A stretch of 64,000 bases of DNA from CAIUGU01 sp965279735 (GCA_965279735.1 OZ257260.1:310001-374000); one strand, 5' to 3'; counted from the first letter of the stretch, positions 1 to 8,517 are shown. The notes: a model not told the origin generated them from the sequence alone. Made by a program: numbers and translations.

Positions 1-1
1 C

Positions 2-373
2 CGGGGTGACACGATCGCTTACCTTCCTGCAGCCAGGATCGTGGTTGCCGGAGATCTGGTGACTGCACCCGGCTCGGTACCCGGCATCGTGAACTACGGC
101 GACGGTGGGACCTGGACGGACTGGGGTGCTGCCCTCGATGAAATTGCACGCATGGATTTTGACTACCTCGTGCCAGGCCACGGCCGCACCTTGACCAAGC
201 AGGAATTTCTCGCTTTCCGCGACAGCAACTCCGCCTTGCGCGAACGCTTTCGCGCGCTCAACCGCGAACGCAAGAGCGTCGATGAAATCGGCAAGATCCT
301 GCAAGCCGAATTCGGCTGGGGAACGGGACCGGCGGCCGGCAATCTCGTGGGCATGTCGCAGGAGCTGAGATGA
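2..373 (+). CDS. MBL-fold metallohydrolase, C-terminal part
   Basis: This is the last 123 residues of a protein that begins before the window; the frame is open from base 2. The visible part shows the metallo-beta-lactamase features of the second half of the fold: the metal-bridging Asp in a VVAGDLV strand and the final zinc-ligand His in YLVPGHG. A helical C-terminal tail of about 50 residues follows. Family members hydrolyse thioesters, lactones or lactams through a binuclear zinc site. The N-terminal HxHxDH motif and any signal peptide lie outside the window. It is probably the last gene of an upstream unit, because 113 bp separate it from the next start. The fold is certain enough; the substrate is unknown. 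Confidence 0.8.
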   Translation, partial: RGDTIAYLPAARIVVAGDLVTAPGSVPGIVNYGDGGTWTDWGAALDEIARMDFDYLVPGHGRTLTKQEFLAFRDSNSALRERFRALNRERKSVDEIGKILQAEFGWGTGPAAGNLVGMSQELR

Positions 374-486
374 ACGTGCTGTTCCGTTATTCATTGCGTA
401 ATTTCAAGCCGCAGTGATGGAAATATCGTAAACGTACTACTACTTGCCATTGATTGATCACTGGCAGCCAATCGGGGGTGAATGAG

Positions 487-969
487 ATGGAAACCAAGAG
501 TCATACGAAGTTGCGAGCGTCGCGGTTGCTGGGCTTCGGCATGTTGCTGGCCACAACACTGGTATCGGCGCATCACGGCACCAATATTTCCTATGACCGC
601 ACCAAGCAGTGGGTGCGGAAGGCCACAGTGGTGAGCTTCACCTATGCCAATCCGCATCCAAGCCTGTTTTTCGAATTCAAGAATGACCGCGGCGAAACCG
701 AGAAGTGGGGAGCAGAACTGCTGCCCAATCCTGCTGCTTTGATCAGGGCAGGATGGAGCAGGGCCAAAGCCATGGAAGCCCTCAAACCGGGAACGCCGAT
801 CACCGTGACGGTTGCTCCCGCCAAGGCAGGTGGAACAGTAGGCCTGCTGGTGCGATTGCAGAACGAGAAAGGGGAGGAGATCGTGACTTCCGGCGGACCC
901 GGCCAGCCGCAACCCGATCCTGATGCGAATCGTGCCGGCGCCGCTCCAGCAGCCCCGGCCGCTCCGTGA
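487..969 (+). CDS. DUF6152 family secreted protein (copy 1)
   Basis: This 160-residue protein has an N-terminal export signal ending near VSAHHGT, so the mature protein starts with a His-His pair. It then shows the DUF6152 pattern: SYD, a beta strand, a NPHP motif, a FEF strand, a KWGAEL stretch and an LKPG turn. The C-terminus is Ala/Pro-rich. The start at 487 is preferred over the ATG at 454 because GGGGGTGA lies just upstream of it and the signal peptide then sits at the N-terminus. The partner gene starts 32 bp downstream. Two further copies lie at 12353-12793 and 13898-14296. The function of the family is unknown; a periplasmic location is inferred from the signal. Confidence 0.75.
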   Translation: METKSHTKLRASRLLGFGMLLATTLVSAHHGTNISYDRTKQWVRKATVVSFTYANPHPSLFFEFKNDRGETEKWGAELLPNPAALIRAGWSRAKAMEALKPGTPITVTVAPAKAGGTVGLLVRLQNEKGEEIVTSGGPGQPQPDPDANRAGAAPAAPAAP

Positions 970-1001
970 ACGGTCCCCGCCAATCCACAAGGAGAACAAT
1001 C

Positions 1002-1880
1002 ATGAGCAATCGCCTGACATGTGTGCTCGCGGGAATCGCGGCGATGGTGGCCACGTCAACCACGTCAATGGGCGCAGCGCCCGGACAGACCTTCAACCCG
1101 AAGGATCTCAACGGAATCTGGAGTCGTAACGCCACGGGATATGGCGGCGGCGGAACCTGCAAGGAGTGCGGCGATCGCGGCTACAGCGTGAGCTTTCCGG
1201 AGTTCACGGCCGAAGGGCAGGTCGCGTTCGACAAGAACATTCCGTCGTACGGCCGTGCGCTTGGGAGCGACGATGCGGCCGCCCATCCGGAGGAACATAT
1301 CGGACGCAGGCGGAGCCAGCCGCCGGCACTCGGCAATGATCTTTACGGAACCTGTCATCCGATGGGTGTTTCAAGAGGTCTGCTCTATCCCGACCCCATG
1401 GAAATGCATGTGCTGAACGACCGGATACTGCAGCACATCGAATGGCGCGACAGCATCCGCACGATCTGGATGGACGGCCGCAAGTTGCCCACGCTGCCTG
1501 TGGATCTGCCGCGCTGGTGGGGGTACTCGGTCGCGCACTGGGAGGGTGACACGCTCATCGTCGAGTCGAACGGGCATGACGAACGCACGTGGGTTGACTA
1601 CTACGGCTATCCGCACAGCGACGAACTGAAGCTGACAGAGCGCTACCGCAAGATCAATGCCGACACGCTTGAGTTGATCATGGTTCTGGAGGATCCGAAG
1701 TTCTACAAGAAGCCCTGGACCAGCGACACCAAGCATTTCAAGCTGCTGCCCAAGGACTTCATCAAGACTCCTGAAGGCTGGGCGGGACTGCTCGAAGACA
1801 TCTGCGCACCGAGCGAGGAGTTCGAGTTCAACAGGCTGATTCGCGACCCCGCAGGCACTGGAAACAAGGCCGCGCCGTAA
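1002..1880 (+). CDS. Exported protein of unknown function, GHWEGDTL-type family (copy 1)
   Basis: This 292-residue protein has a signal peptide (cleavage near MGAAPG), an early CKEC pair and a Trp-rich middle. Blocks shared with the paralogue at 12824-13798 are FDKNIP, DGRKLPTL, GYSVAHWEGDTL, GYPHSD and NADTLEL. I know this pattern from many uncharacterised soil-bacterium proteins but not a function for it. The start at 1002 has AAGGAG eight bases upstream. It follows the DUF6152 gene by 32 bp and is closed by a strong terminator at 1932-1962, so the two genes form one unit. The early CKEC and two later Cys could bind metal or form disulfides; that is speculation. Confidence 0.65.
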   Translation: MSNRLTCVLAGIAAMVATSTTSMGAAPGQTFNPKDLNGIWSRNATGYGGGGTCKECGDRGYSVSFPEFTAEGQVAFDKNIPSYGRALGSDDAAAHPEEHIGRRRSQPPALGNDLYGTCHPMGVSRGLLYPDPMEMHVLNDRILQHIEWRDSIRTIWMDGRKLPTLPVDLPRWWGYSVAHWEGDTLIVESNGHDERTWVDYYGYPHSDELKLTERYRKINADTLELIMVLEDPKFYKKPWTSDTKHFKLLPKDFIKTPEGWAGLLEDICAPSEEFEFNRLIRDPAGTGNKAAP

Positions 1881-1931
1881 CGAATGGTCGTGGCTTCCGT
1901 CACGACGGATCTCTCTGGAGGATCGATATGG

Positions 1932-1962
1932 AAGGGGACAGGGAAATACCTGTCCCCTTTTT
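1932..1962 (+). terminator. Rho-independent terminator
   Basis: A perfect 11-bp stem (AAGGGGACAGG pairing with CCTGTCCCCTT) encloses the loop GAAATA and runs into a five-T tract. It lies 51 bp after the stop of the exported protein and ends the first two-gene module before the convergent membrane-protein genes. Confidence 0.88.
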
Positions 1963-1975
1963 CATTTCCGGGAAA

Positions 1976-2461
1976 TCAGAAGAAGGCGATGGCGCGACCC
2001 GCCCAGCCCACCCCGAACCAGATCAGCAACGCGAAGATTCCGACCGCGGCATTGGTTGCCTTGCCGAAACGCGCGTCGTCCGCATAGACCACGGAACGAA
2101 AGATGGTGAAGTGGTAGAGCACCGCAAGCAGCAGCAGCACCATCTTCAGCCGGAACCAGGTGCCCTCGAAATACGCTTCTGCACCGCCTGTGAATATCAG
2201 TCCGCCGGTGAGGGCCATGAGCGCGCCACCGATGGTCATGACGGGGTACACCGGTCGCGCCAGCGTCGCGATCGGCGTGGTTCGTTGAGCGATGCCGATC
2301 AATCTCACGCTCAGGAAGACGACGCCTCCAAGCAGCAGGATCAGGCCGAACAGGTGAAACACGAACAGCCAGGCGACTCTGGTGGTCGACATTCCCATCC
2401 ACATGGCCAATGAAGTCGAGCCCAGCCATTGGACAAAGGGGGTGAATAGATTCCAGGACAT
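1976..2461 (-). CDS. DUF6644-like four-helix membrane protein
   Basis: This 161-residue protein has four predicted membrane helices (about residues 30-55, 72-92, 103-122 and 135-155). A His lies in helix 1 (H36, in VFHLFG) and another in helix 3 (H117, in LYHF). The layout resembles DUF6644 and CopD-like four-helix modules, where such His pairs can ligate heme or metal. That ligation is inference. It is the second gene of a tandem pair: the paralogue at 2486-2977 lies 24 bp upstream on the same strand and shares the helix and His pattern. The ATG start is unambiguous in context. It faces the module terminator at 1932-1962 convergently. Confidence 0.7.
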   Translation of the reverse strand: MSWNLFTPFVQWLGSTSLAMWMGMSTTRVAWLFVFHLFGLILLLGGVVFLSVRLIGIAQRTTPIATLARPVYPVMTIGGALMALTGGLIFTGGAEAYFEGTWFRLKMVLLLLAVLYHFTIFRSVVYADDARFGKATNAAVGIFALLIWFGVGWAGRAIAFF

Positions 2462-2485
2462 GGAGGTTGCTTCCCTTGATCCTTA

Positions 2486-2977
2486 TCAGATGTTGTAGGC
2501 CATCAACCGGCCAACGGCTACCACCGAAAACCAGAGAACCAGTGAGATGAACCCGGCAACCCGGACGGCAAGCGGCGGCACGCTGGCCGTATCCCACTGC
2601 TCTCCGTTGCGATTGATGCCGAAGTGGTAGACGAGAATGTTGATGAGGCAAAGCGCAAGCAGCACGAGCTTCACGCGGAAGTAGCCGCTCCCCCAGACGT
2701 CGGCGGCGCGCGCAATGAACAGCAGCACGCCTGTAATCACCATGCTGCCGAATCCCAGGAAGATCACGGGTTGCATGGAGGCATAGAGCCTGGTGATGGA
2801 TTGTCCACGCATCGCGATCCCGGCGAGGCGGAGATCTATCCAGAGAATGGTGCCGACGGCCAGCGCGAGGGACAGGACGTGGGTCCCTTCAATCAACGGA
2901 TAAAAATAGCCCGACGAGCTCAGCGCGATGGCGAATTCGGAGTCCTGGAGCGACTGGGCAAGATCCATGAGCGACAT
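2486..2977 (-). CDS. DUF6644-like four-helix membrane protein, first of tandem pair
   Basis: This 163-residue protein has four predicted membrane helices and His residues at H33 (EGTHVLSLALAVG) and H118 (LVYHFG), matching the positions in its neighbour at 1976-2461. The start at 2977 (MSLMDLAQ) has AGGGGA nine bases upstream. An in-frame extension to 3049 would add a charged, non-membrane leader and is not favoured. The two genes are 24 bp apart and probably co-transcribed from the region upstream of the TonB receptor, divergently from it. The family has no settled function. The His pair suggests a small cytochrome-b-like or metal-binding membrane subunit, which is inference. Confidence 0.7.
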   Translation of the reverse strand: MSLMDLAQSLQDSEFAIALSSSGYFYPLIEGTHVLSLALAVGTILWIDLRLAGIAMRGQSITRLYASMQPVIFLGFGSMVITGVLLFIARAADVWGSGYFRVKLVLLALCLINILVYHFGINRNGEQWDTASVPPLAVRVAGFISLVLWFSVVAVGRLMAYNI

Positions 2978-3221
2978 TCCTGGCGTCCCCTGGGAACCTC
3001 GAGGGCTCCCGATTCCTGTGTGTGATCTTGCCGCCCGCACTGCAGCCAAATGCCTTGGTGTCGAGCAGCGAGTTCGATTGAGCCTGCAAACAGCCTAGTT
3101 CCACCAGCCATTCGTGCATTTCCATTCTTGCTTCCACAGTTGCTGCAATGCGGTGGCAAGTTACGCTACTCGATGAAGCGGCGTTGCACTTAAAAATATA
3201 TCGCTTATTGAGAGCGATTCA

Positions 3222-3296
3222 AAAACTATGGAGAAATTAGCACACAATTGCAGTATTGTGGAGAAACTAATATAACGTCTCACTATTGTGGTAAAT
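3222..3296 (+). repeat. Three imperfect repeats with 30-bp period
   Basis: The unit is TATTGTGGAGAAACTAAT, best seen at 3254-3271. GGAGAAA recurs exactly 30 bp apart at 3230-3236 and 3260-3266, and TATTGTGG recurs 30 bp apart at 3254-3261 and 3284-3291. A 30-bp phase equals about three helical turns, as expected for a protein binding one DNA face. The copies lie upstream of the -35, between -35 and -10, and over the predicted start point. Confidence 0.6.
3248..3276 (+). promoter_or_regulatory. Predicted sigma-70 promoter of the TonB receptor gene
   Basis: TTGCAG (3248-3253), a 17-bp spacer and TATAAC (3271-3276) form a plausible promoter inside the phased repeats. Transcription would start near 3283, giving a leader of about 180 bases. 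Confidence 0.5.
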
Positions 3297-3465
3297 CACT
3301 GAAGCGTTTCTTCAGCGCATTACTCATCGATCGGACGACGACGCACATCGTCTGTCCGCGCAGAAAGTGATTTCGATATGGGGCTTGGGGCGAACGCTGG
3401 AGATCAGAAACCAGATCTTCTCCCCGCGATTCGATTCGGTTCACTACAAACAAGAAGGGGGAATC

Positions 3466-6165
3466 ATGTCCAGACGAAATGAGATTTCGCGGATTGCCAT
3501 GGCAGCTGCGGGCTTCGGCGCCGCCGTCATGGTCCCGTCAATATCGTATTCAGGCGAACCGTCCGTTCGGCAAGCCGTCGAGGAAGTGCTGGTTACAGCT
3601 CGCCGCCGTGAAGAAAGTCTGCAGGAAGTGCCAATTGCAATTTCGGCATTTGGAGGCGACGACCTGGAAGACCGCGGCGTGCAGCGCGTAGAGAACATGA
3701 ACGCTGTCGCACCGAACCTGTCGGTGATGGGTGGCGTGAACAGCGGTGAGTCGCAGGCTTCGTTCCGCGTACGTGGCCTACCGGGAGTGGCGGTCTATGT
3801 TGACGGGGTCAACCAGGCGACGACAGACGGACTGCTGACCATGTCGATTGTGGAAGTGGAGCGCGTTGAAGTTCTACGTGGTCCACAGGGAACACTGTTT
3901 GGAAATTCGTCACTGGGAGGCGCCGTCCACTACGTGACGAAGGCGCCTGCCGACATTTTCGGCGCTCGCGTGCAGGCCTCCGTGGGAAGCTACGACCGCC
4001 GCGACGTGCAGGCGGCGTTCGATATTCCACTCAGCGATACCTTCAAGACCAAGTTCACGGCAGCCAGCCAGTCGAGAGAGGGTTTTGTCGAGAGCTACTA
4101 CACTGACAAGGCCTACGGCGACGTCAATGACGAGCTGTATCGGGCGGACTTCCTCTGGAAACCCACCGACAACCTGCGCTTCCGGTACAACGTGGAGAGT
4201 TCGGCGACCGACCGCGATGGCCCTGCCCGCGTGATCGCCGAGATGGCGTCTCAAACGTTCAATACCGTTGGCGGGCGCTCAGTCAGTTCCTATCCGTTGA
4301 CCCAGGTTTACGCAAACGTCGGCATTGCCTACAACCCGAGTCAGGTCGTGTCCGGCTATCCCGGGGGCGTACTCGGGCAATACGACACGAAAATCGGCGC
4401 CGAGAAGAAGGGACTGGTGATTGACCAGTTGCGCCACACGCTGGACATGTCTTGGGATATCAACGATACCTTCACACTGCGCTCGATCTCCGGTTACAAG
4501 GAACTGAAGCGTTTTACGCAGACCGATCTGGACGGCTCGCAGCAGGTGGATATCAACGAGCGCGAGACGGGTATCAAGGCCTATTCCTTTGACCAGGAAA
4601 TCCAGTTGCTGGGAACGCATGAGCGCGTGAACTGGGTCCTCGGCGCCTTCTACGAGGAACAATACAACCGGACCCGTAACAGCGGCCGCACGCTGGCCGA
4701 GTTCACCTGCGATGCGTGGGCGGCCCCCGACAAGGTCAATCGCCGAATCACGATCGATCAGGAAGCCAGTTGCTTCAATCTGCGCGCGAAGGCACTCGGC
4801 GCCACCGATCTGGTGGCAAATGGAAACATGACGCAAGGACAGATCGGCGCGCTGGCGCAGACGCTTTCCAACCGCTTCACGGCAACGCAGCCGACCTATA
4901 CTGGCCTGGACATGTCGGTCTTTTCCAATGCCGTTGGCGCCAACTCCGATACCATCACCATTGCACGGCCTGTATCACAGGCAGTGTTCGGCGATCTTAC
5001 GTATCGGGTGACTGACAAACTGACTCTTGCTGCCGGTCTGCGTTACAGCGAGGACGAAACGAATGGCACCGTATCCGTGGGTGCCGGAAACAACCGCAAC
5101 TTGTTGCTGTCCCATACCGGATTGTTGTTCAACGCCTCCCTTCCGAACTACTTTGCCGTCGCGAACGCCCTGCCCGCGCCAACAAATTCCCAGAAGTTCG
5201 ATGCCTTGACCAAGCGCCTGACGATACAGTACCAGTGGAATCCAGATCTCATGACGTATGTCGGCTATTCGGACGGCTATGGTCCCGGAGGCATCGCCCT
5301 CTTGAGCCAGGGTGCTCCAGGGTGGCTCACTCTCAATTCGGCCGGCGTAGCCACGGGTGGCTTCTTGCGCGACATCTACAACAATCCCGCCGATCATTCG
5401 CGCATGGACGTTCCTCTTTCGATTGTTCGTGACGAGCAGACGGTTACGAATTTCGAAGTCGGCATGCGCGCGGACTGGTTCGGTGGGGCGCTACGTACCA
5501 ACGTCACGGCGTTCATGACGGAATGGGAAAACATCCCAGTGTCGCAGTACATCGTCACCAAGTTCTGGGATACCGACGGGAACGGCTTTGCGGACAGCCA
5601 GGTTGACATCAACGGTGATGGAGTCAATGACCTTAATTTCTTCGCCAACCTGCTGGGGACTTCGGTTACAAAAGCTGAAGTCAAAGGTCTGGAGGTGGAA
5701 ACCAACTGGCGTGCAACGGATAACATGCGGGTCAATCTGAACGTGGGTTACCTGAATACGAAGTACAAGGATCTGGGCCCAGGGGGTACGGGCCTTGCTC
5801 CGGCGGTCAAGGCCGGTACTCCGTTTGCGCAGGCGCCTGAATTCACCGCCAACCTCGGTGTACAGTACGCAGTGCCGTTTGAAGGCGGCGCCGCGCTGAC
5901 TCCGCGAGTGGACTACACGTACACGGATGACTACACCTTGACGCCGAACGAGGAGAATTCTCGTGTGCAGAAGGGATTTGGCCTCCTGAACGCGCGGGTG
6001 ACCTATGATTCGGGATCGAACTGGTCTCTAAGCCTGCTGGGCACCAACCTTACGGATGAGTTCTACCTGAATTCGGGCTTCTTCACCCGGGCAGAGCAGG
6101 TCTACTTCACCACCACGGGGCGTCCACGGGAATTCGGCCTGACCTTCGATCTCAGGTTCAACTGA
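3466..6165 (+). CDS. TonB-dependent outer-membrane receptor
   Basis: This 899-residue protein has a signal peptide (about residues 1-32), then a TonB-box-like EEVLVTARRREE, a plug domain (about 45-170, including VLRGPQGTLFGNSSLGGAVHY) and a 22-strand barrel ending in a C-terminal aromatic strand (FGLTFDLRFN). It imports a bulky substrate across the outer membrane using TonB-ExbBD energy. The long surface loops and lack of siderophore-type partners suggest a glycan, aromatic or sterol-like substrate rather than iron, but this is inference. The start at 3466 has AGAAGGGGGAA upstream. The MFS transporter gene follows about 100 bp after the stop, past a GC-rich hairpin, so the two probably act in series. 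Confidence 0.93.
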   Translation: MSRRNEISRIAMAAAGFGAAVMVPSISYSGEPSVRQAVEEVLVTARRREESLQEVPIAISAFGGDDLEDRGVQRVENMNAVAPNLSVMGGVNSGESQASFRVRGLPGVAVYVDGVNQATTDGLLTMSIVEVERVEVLRGPQGTLFGNSSLGGAVHYVTKAPADIFGARVQASVGSYDRRDVQAAFDIPLSDTFKTKFTAASQSREGFVESYYTDKAYGDVNDELYRADFLWKPTDNLRFRYNVESSATDRDGPARVIAEMASQTFNTVGGRSVSSYPLTQVYANVGIAYNPSQVVSGYPGGVLGQYDTKIGAEKKGLVIDQLRHTLDMSWDINDTFTLRSISGYKELKRFTQTDLDGSQQVDINERETGIKAYSFDQEIQLLGTHERVNWVLGAFYEEQYNRTRNSGRTLAEFTCDAWAAPDKVNRRITIDQEASCFNLRAKALGATDLVANGNMTQGQIGALAQTLSNRFTATQPTYTGLDMSVFSNAVGANSDTITIARPVSQAVFGDLTYRVTDKLTLAAGLRYSEDETNGTVSVGAGNNRNLLLSHTGLLFNASLPNYFAVANALPAPTNSQKFDALTKRLTIQYQWNPDLMTYVGYSDGYGPGGIALLSQGAPGWLTLNSAGVATGGFLRDIYNNPADHSRMDVPLSIVRDEQTVTNFEVGMRADWFGGALRTNVTAFMTEWENIPVSQYIVTKFWDTDGNGFADSQVDINGDGVNDLNFFANLLGTSVTKAEVKGLEVETNWRATDNMRVNLNVGYLNTKYKDLGPGGTGLAPAVKAGTPFAQAPEFTANLGVQYAVPFEGGAALTPRVDYTYTDDYTLTPNEENSRVQKGFGLLNARVTYDSGSNWSLSLLGTNLTDEFYLNSGFFTRAEQVYFTTTGRPREFGLTFDLRFN

Positions 6166-6188
6166 TGATGATTTGATTCGATCAAGCT

Positions 6189-6216
6189 CCCGCGGTGGGT
6201 GTTGTCCCACCGCGGG
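6189..6216 (+). terminator. GC-rich intergenic hairpin without T tract
   Basis: An 11-bp perfect stem (CCCGCGGTGGG with CCCACCGCGGG) encloses TGTTGT. A weaker hairpin follows at 6219-6235. No T run follows, so this is more likely an mRNA-stabilising or attenuating structure between receptor and transporter genes than a full terminator. Confidence 0.5.
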
Positions 6217-6269
6217 GCTCTCTCGATCAGAGAGAAAAAAGCAGAGCGGCAACAAAACAGGAAAACACC

Positions 6270-7514
6270 TTGAGCCAGCCAACACCTATGAATGAGCAGT
6301 CCGCGGGAATGCCTGCCGGCACCCAGCAATCGGGAGCGCGAAACGTCGCGCTGGCCATGTTTGGCCTGCTTCTGATCTGTTACGTGTTGATGTCGGCGGA
6401 TCGCTACCACATCAGCATTCTCGCCCCCGACATTCGTGCGGCTCTCGGCTTCTCGCTACCGCAGATGGGCGCGCTTACCACGCTCTTTACCCTGGGCATC
6501 GGTATCGCCGGATTGCCCGCCGGTGCACTTATTGCGCGGTATTCACGAAAGGCAGTTCTACTCGCAGGCATCGTGCTGTTCTCCAGCGCAACTTACCTCT
6601 TCACCGTTGCCGGCAGCTTCCTCAGCATGCTCGTGTTCGTTGTCATGCAAGGCATCGGCATGTCTTTTCTGGCCACCGGCATGTTCACTCTGGCGGCCAG
6701 CTATTTCGCCAACAACCGCGTGGCCGCAGTTGGCATGGTAAACGTCTGCTTCGGTATTGGCTCTTTCGTCGGCCCGTGGGCAATCGGGAATATCCGCGGT
6801 AGTACCGGCAATTGGGAAACCCCGCCGCTGGTTTTTGCCGCCTGCGGCATCGGCCTCGCGATCCTGGTTGCGTTGCTCGTCCGTCCCTGGTTCAGCGAGA
6901 CCAAGGCCGTTGCCAAAAAAGGCGAGGACACCGGCGGTGCGGACTCGCTGATCAATCACAACACCATGATCCTCGCAGTCCTGAGCGTCATCTACGGGCT
7001 CGGCGTCTACGGATTCCTGGGTCTGTACCCCACTTTCCTGCGCGAATCGCTGCAGTTCACTCCGCCAGAAGCGGGTGCGGTGCTCAAGTACTTTGGTGCA
7101 GGCGGACTGCTGGCCTTCTTCGGCGGCATGCTGGGTGATCGCTTGTCGCCTAAAGTTGTCATCGTGGGTTCATCGCTGGGGGTCGTGGTGCTCGGCTACT
7201 TCCTCTATCTGCCAGACCTCAGCACGCTCACCCGTGAAATTCTTGTCTGCTGTTACGGAGTTTTCGGCGCAGCCATTCTCTACACCAATCTCGGCGGCGC
7301 TCACATCAAGGCCTTGCGCCGCAGCCTTTCAAGCCGCGGGTCCAGCATGTTCGTAACGACGCTGTACGCCGGCGGCGCTTTCGGGGGATACCTGATGGGT
7401 GCCCTCGTCAGGAATTTTGACTGGGTCATTGCGGGGCGGATACAGATTTCGCTGCTCGCCTTGCTGGGTGCGCTGCTTGCGCTCTGGTTACGTCCGGGCG
7501 ATATGTCGAAATAA
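6270..7514 (+). CDS. MFS transporter
   Basis: This 414-residue protein is predicted to have 12 membrane helices in two six-helix halves separated by a charged loop (about residues 205-225, ETKAVAKKGEDTGG). The pattern is that of the major facilitator superfamily, moving a small solute across the inner membrane. The start is uncertain. TTG at 6270 has AGGAAA at a good distance, ATG at 6288 has no clear ribosome binding site, and an upstream GTG at 6195 lies inside a hairpin. Its position directly after a TonB receptor and before catabolic enzymes suggests it takes the same substrate from periplasm to cytoplasm. The substrate is unknown. Confidence 0.85.
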   Translation: MSQPTPMNEQSAGMPAGTQQSGARNVALAMFGLLLICYVLMSADRYHISILAPDIRAALGFSLPQMGALTTLFTLGIGIAGLPAGALIARYSRKAVLLAGIVLFSSATYLFTVAGSFLSMLVFVVMQGIGMSFLATGMFTLAASYFANNRVAAVGMVNVCFGIGSFVGPWAIGNIRGSTGNWETPPLVFAACGIGLAILVALLVRPWFSETKAVAKKGEDTGGADSLINHNTMILAVLSVIYGLGVYGFLGLYPTFLRESLQFTPPEAGAVLKYFGAGGLLAFFGGMLGDRLSPKVVIVGSSLGVVVLGYFLYLPDLSTLTREILVCCYGVFGAAILYTNLGGAHIKALRRSLSSRGSSMFVTTLYAGGAFGGYLMGALVRNFDWVIAGRIQISLLALLGALLALWLRPGDMSK

Positions 7515-7607
7515 GCCGTAACGAGACAACCCAGAAAAATGCGGGATACGAGGGCAGGTCAGTGCCAGCCTGGCCGACCGGTTCGGTCCCGGGAAAGGCC
7601 GATCCCG

Positions 7608-8321
7608 TCAATGCTCGGGAGCATTGGGCGAGCCCATGATGACGGAAAACGTCATCCCGTAATGCGCTTCCAGCAGCCTCACTGCTTCCGTAGCGTCGCG
7701 CGCCAGGCAGGCATCGACGATGGCGCGATGTTCATCGAGTTCGTTGCGTTCCGGAATACGCGGGGCCGCGAGCAGCCGATAGCGTTCCGCGGCATCGAAC
7801 AACTGCTCGGAAATGCGCCGCATCCAGCGCGAACCGCATCCCGCCACCAATGCGCGATGGAAGTCACGATGCAGATGCTCCCAGTCCGGGTCCGAAGTGG
7901 TGGTATCTGCAGATGCCCATCGACTGACGCGTGTCAGTCGATGCAGCGCGATGACGAGCGCTTCTTCCCACGCTGTATCGAAGCCCCGGATCGATTCAGT
8001 GATTGCAGCACCGTCTATCCAGCAGCGGGCAAGTACCAGTTCACGCAGCTCGCTCTCACTCACGGGCGCCACGCGGAAACCCTTCTGATCCTCAAGAAGG
8101 ACAAACCCTTCAGAGACCAGGCGATTGAGGGCCTCGCGGATGGGGCTACTGGCAATGCTGAATCGCTGACCGAGCGCTTCCGCCCGCAATTTCTCGCCTG
8201 GCTTCAGCCGTCCCGCCAGCAGATCGGCCCGTAACTCCTGATAAACCGTCGTGCTCAGCGTAGCCGCACCTTTCTTAACAGGATCGCCGCGCTTCTTAAT
8301 GATCGTTACTCCGAAGTTCAA
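7608..8321 (-). CDS. GntR family transcriptional regulator, FCD subfamily
   Basis: This 237-residue protein has an N-terminal winged helix (about residues 20-90, including SSPIREALNRLVSEGFV) and a C-terminal all-helical FCD ligand domain. FCD metal-ligand candidates are visible in HRDFHRAL and DEHRAIVDACL. FadR-type regulators of this group usually sense an organic acid or sugar acid and control adjacent catabolic genes. The only start in range is TTG at 8321, with no clear ribosome binding site, so the first about 20 residues are uncertain. It is transcribed away from the oxidoreductase gene at 8518 across a 196-bp AT-rich region that carries two short palindromes, the likely operators. Confidence 0.85.
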   Translation of the reverse strand: MNFGVTIIKKRGDPVKKGAATLSTTVYQELRADLLAGRLKPGEKLRAEALGQRFSIASSPIREALNRLVSEGFVLLEDQKGFRVAPVSESELRELVLARCWIDGAAITESIRGFDTAWEEALVIALHRLTRVSRWASADTTTSDPDWEHLHRDFHRALVAGCGSRWMRRISEQLFDAAERYRLLAAPRIPERNELDEHRAIVDACLARDATEAVRLLEAHYGMTFSVIMGSPNAPEH

Positions 8322-8414
8322 GAAAGGTTTAGATCGCTGAATTGTAGGGATTCAGCAAAATCATCGAAAGGTAATTAGCTCTTTATTTTGCAAACAGGAA
8401 GATTCTATCGATTT

Positions 8415-8444
8415 TTATTGGATAATTGCCGTATTATTGATAAT
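8415..8444. promoter_or_regulatory. Twin palindromes, candidate GntR operators
   Basis: TTAT-TGG-ATAA (8415-8425) and ATTAT-TG-ATAAT (8433-8444) are two related short palindromes about 18 bp apart. A -10-like TAGAAT lies at 8469-8474 with a poor -35 between, so the oxidoreductase promoter may need or be blocked by a protein bound here. Confidence 0.45.
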
Positions 8445-8517
8445 CGATCTGCGCGTTCCAATTTCGCCTAGAATACCGTACGTAGCAGCCGCGTAGAAAT
8501 GCAGGAGCGAGAATCGT

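Larger units (their letters stand above)
2978..3465. other. Divergent intergenic region, 488 bp
   Basis: No gene is supported here. About 3190-3300 is strikingly AT-rich against its surroundings. It holds an inverted repeat (ATCGCT 3200-3205 / AGCGAT 3213-3218), the 30-bp phased repeats, a promoter toward the receptor gene, and a leader hairpin (CTGAAG 3299-3304 / CTTCAG 3310-3315). The in-frame upstream extension of the receptor ORF to 3367 is not used, because the ATG at 3466 has a strong ribosome binding site. Confidence 0.7.
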
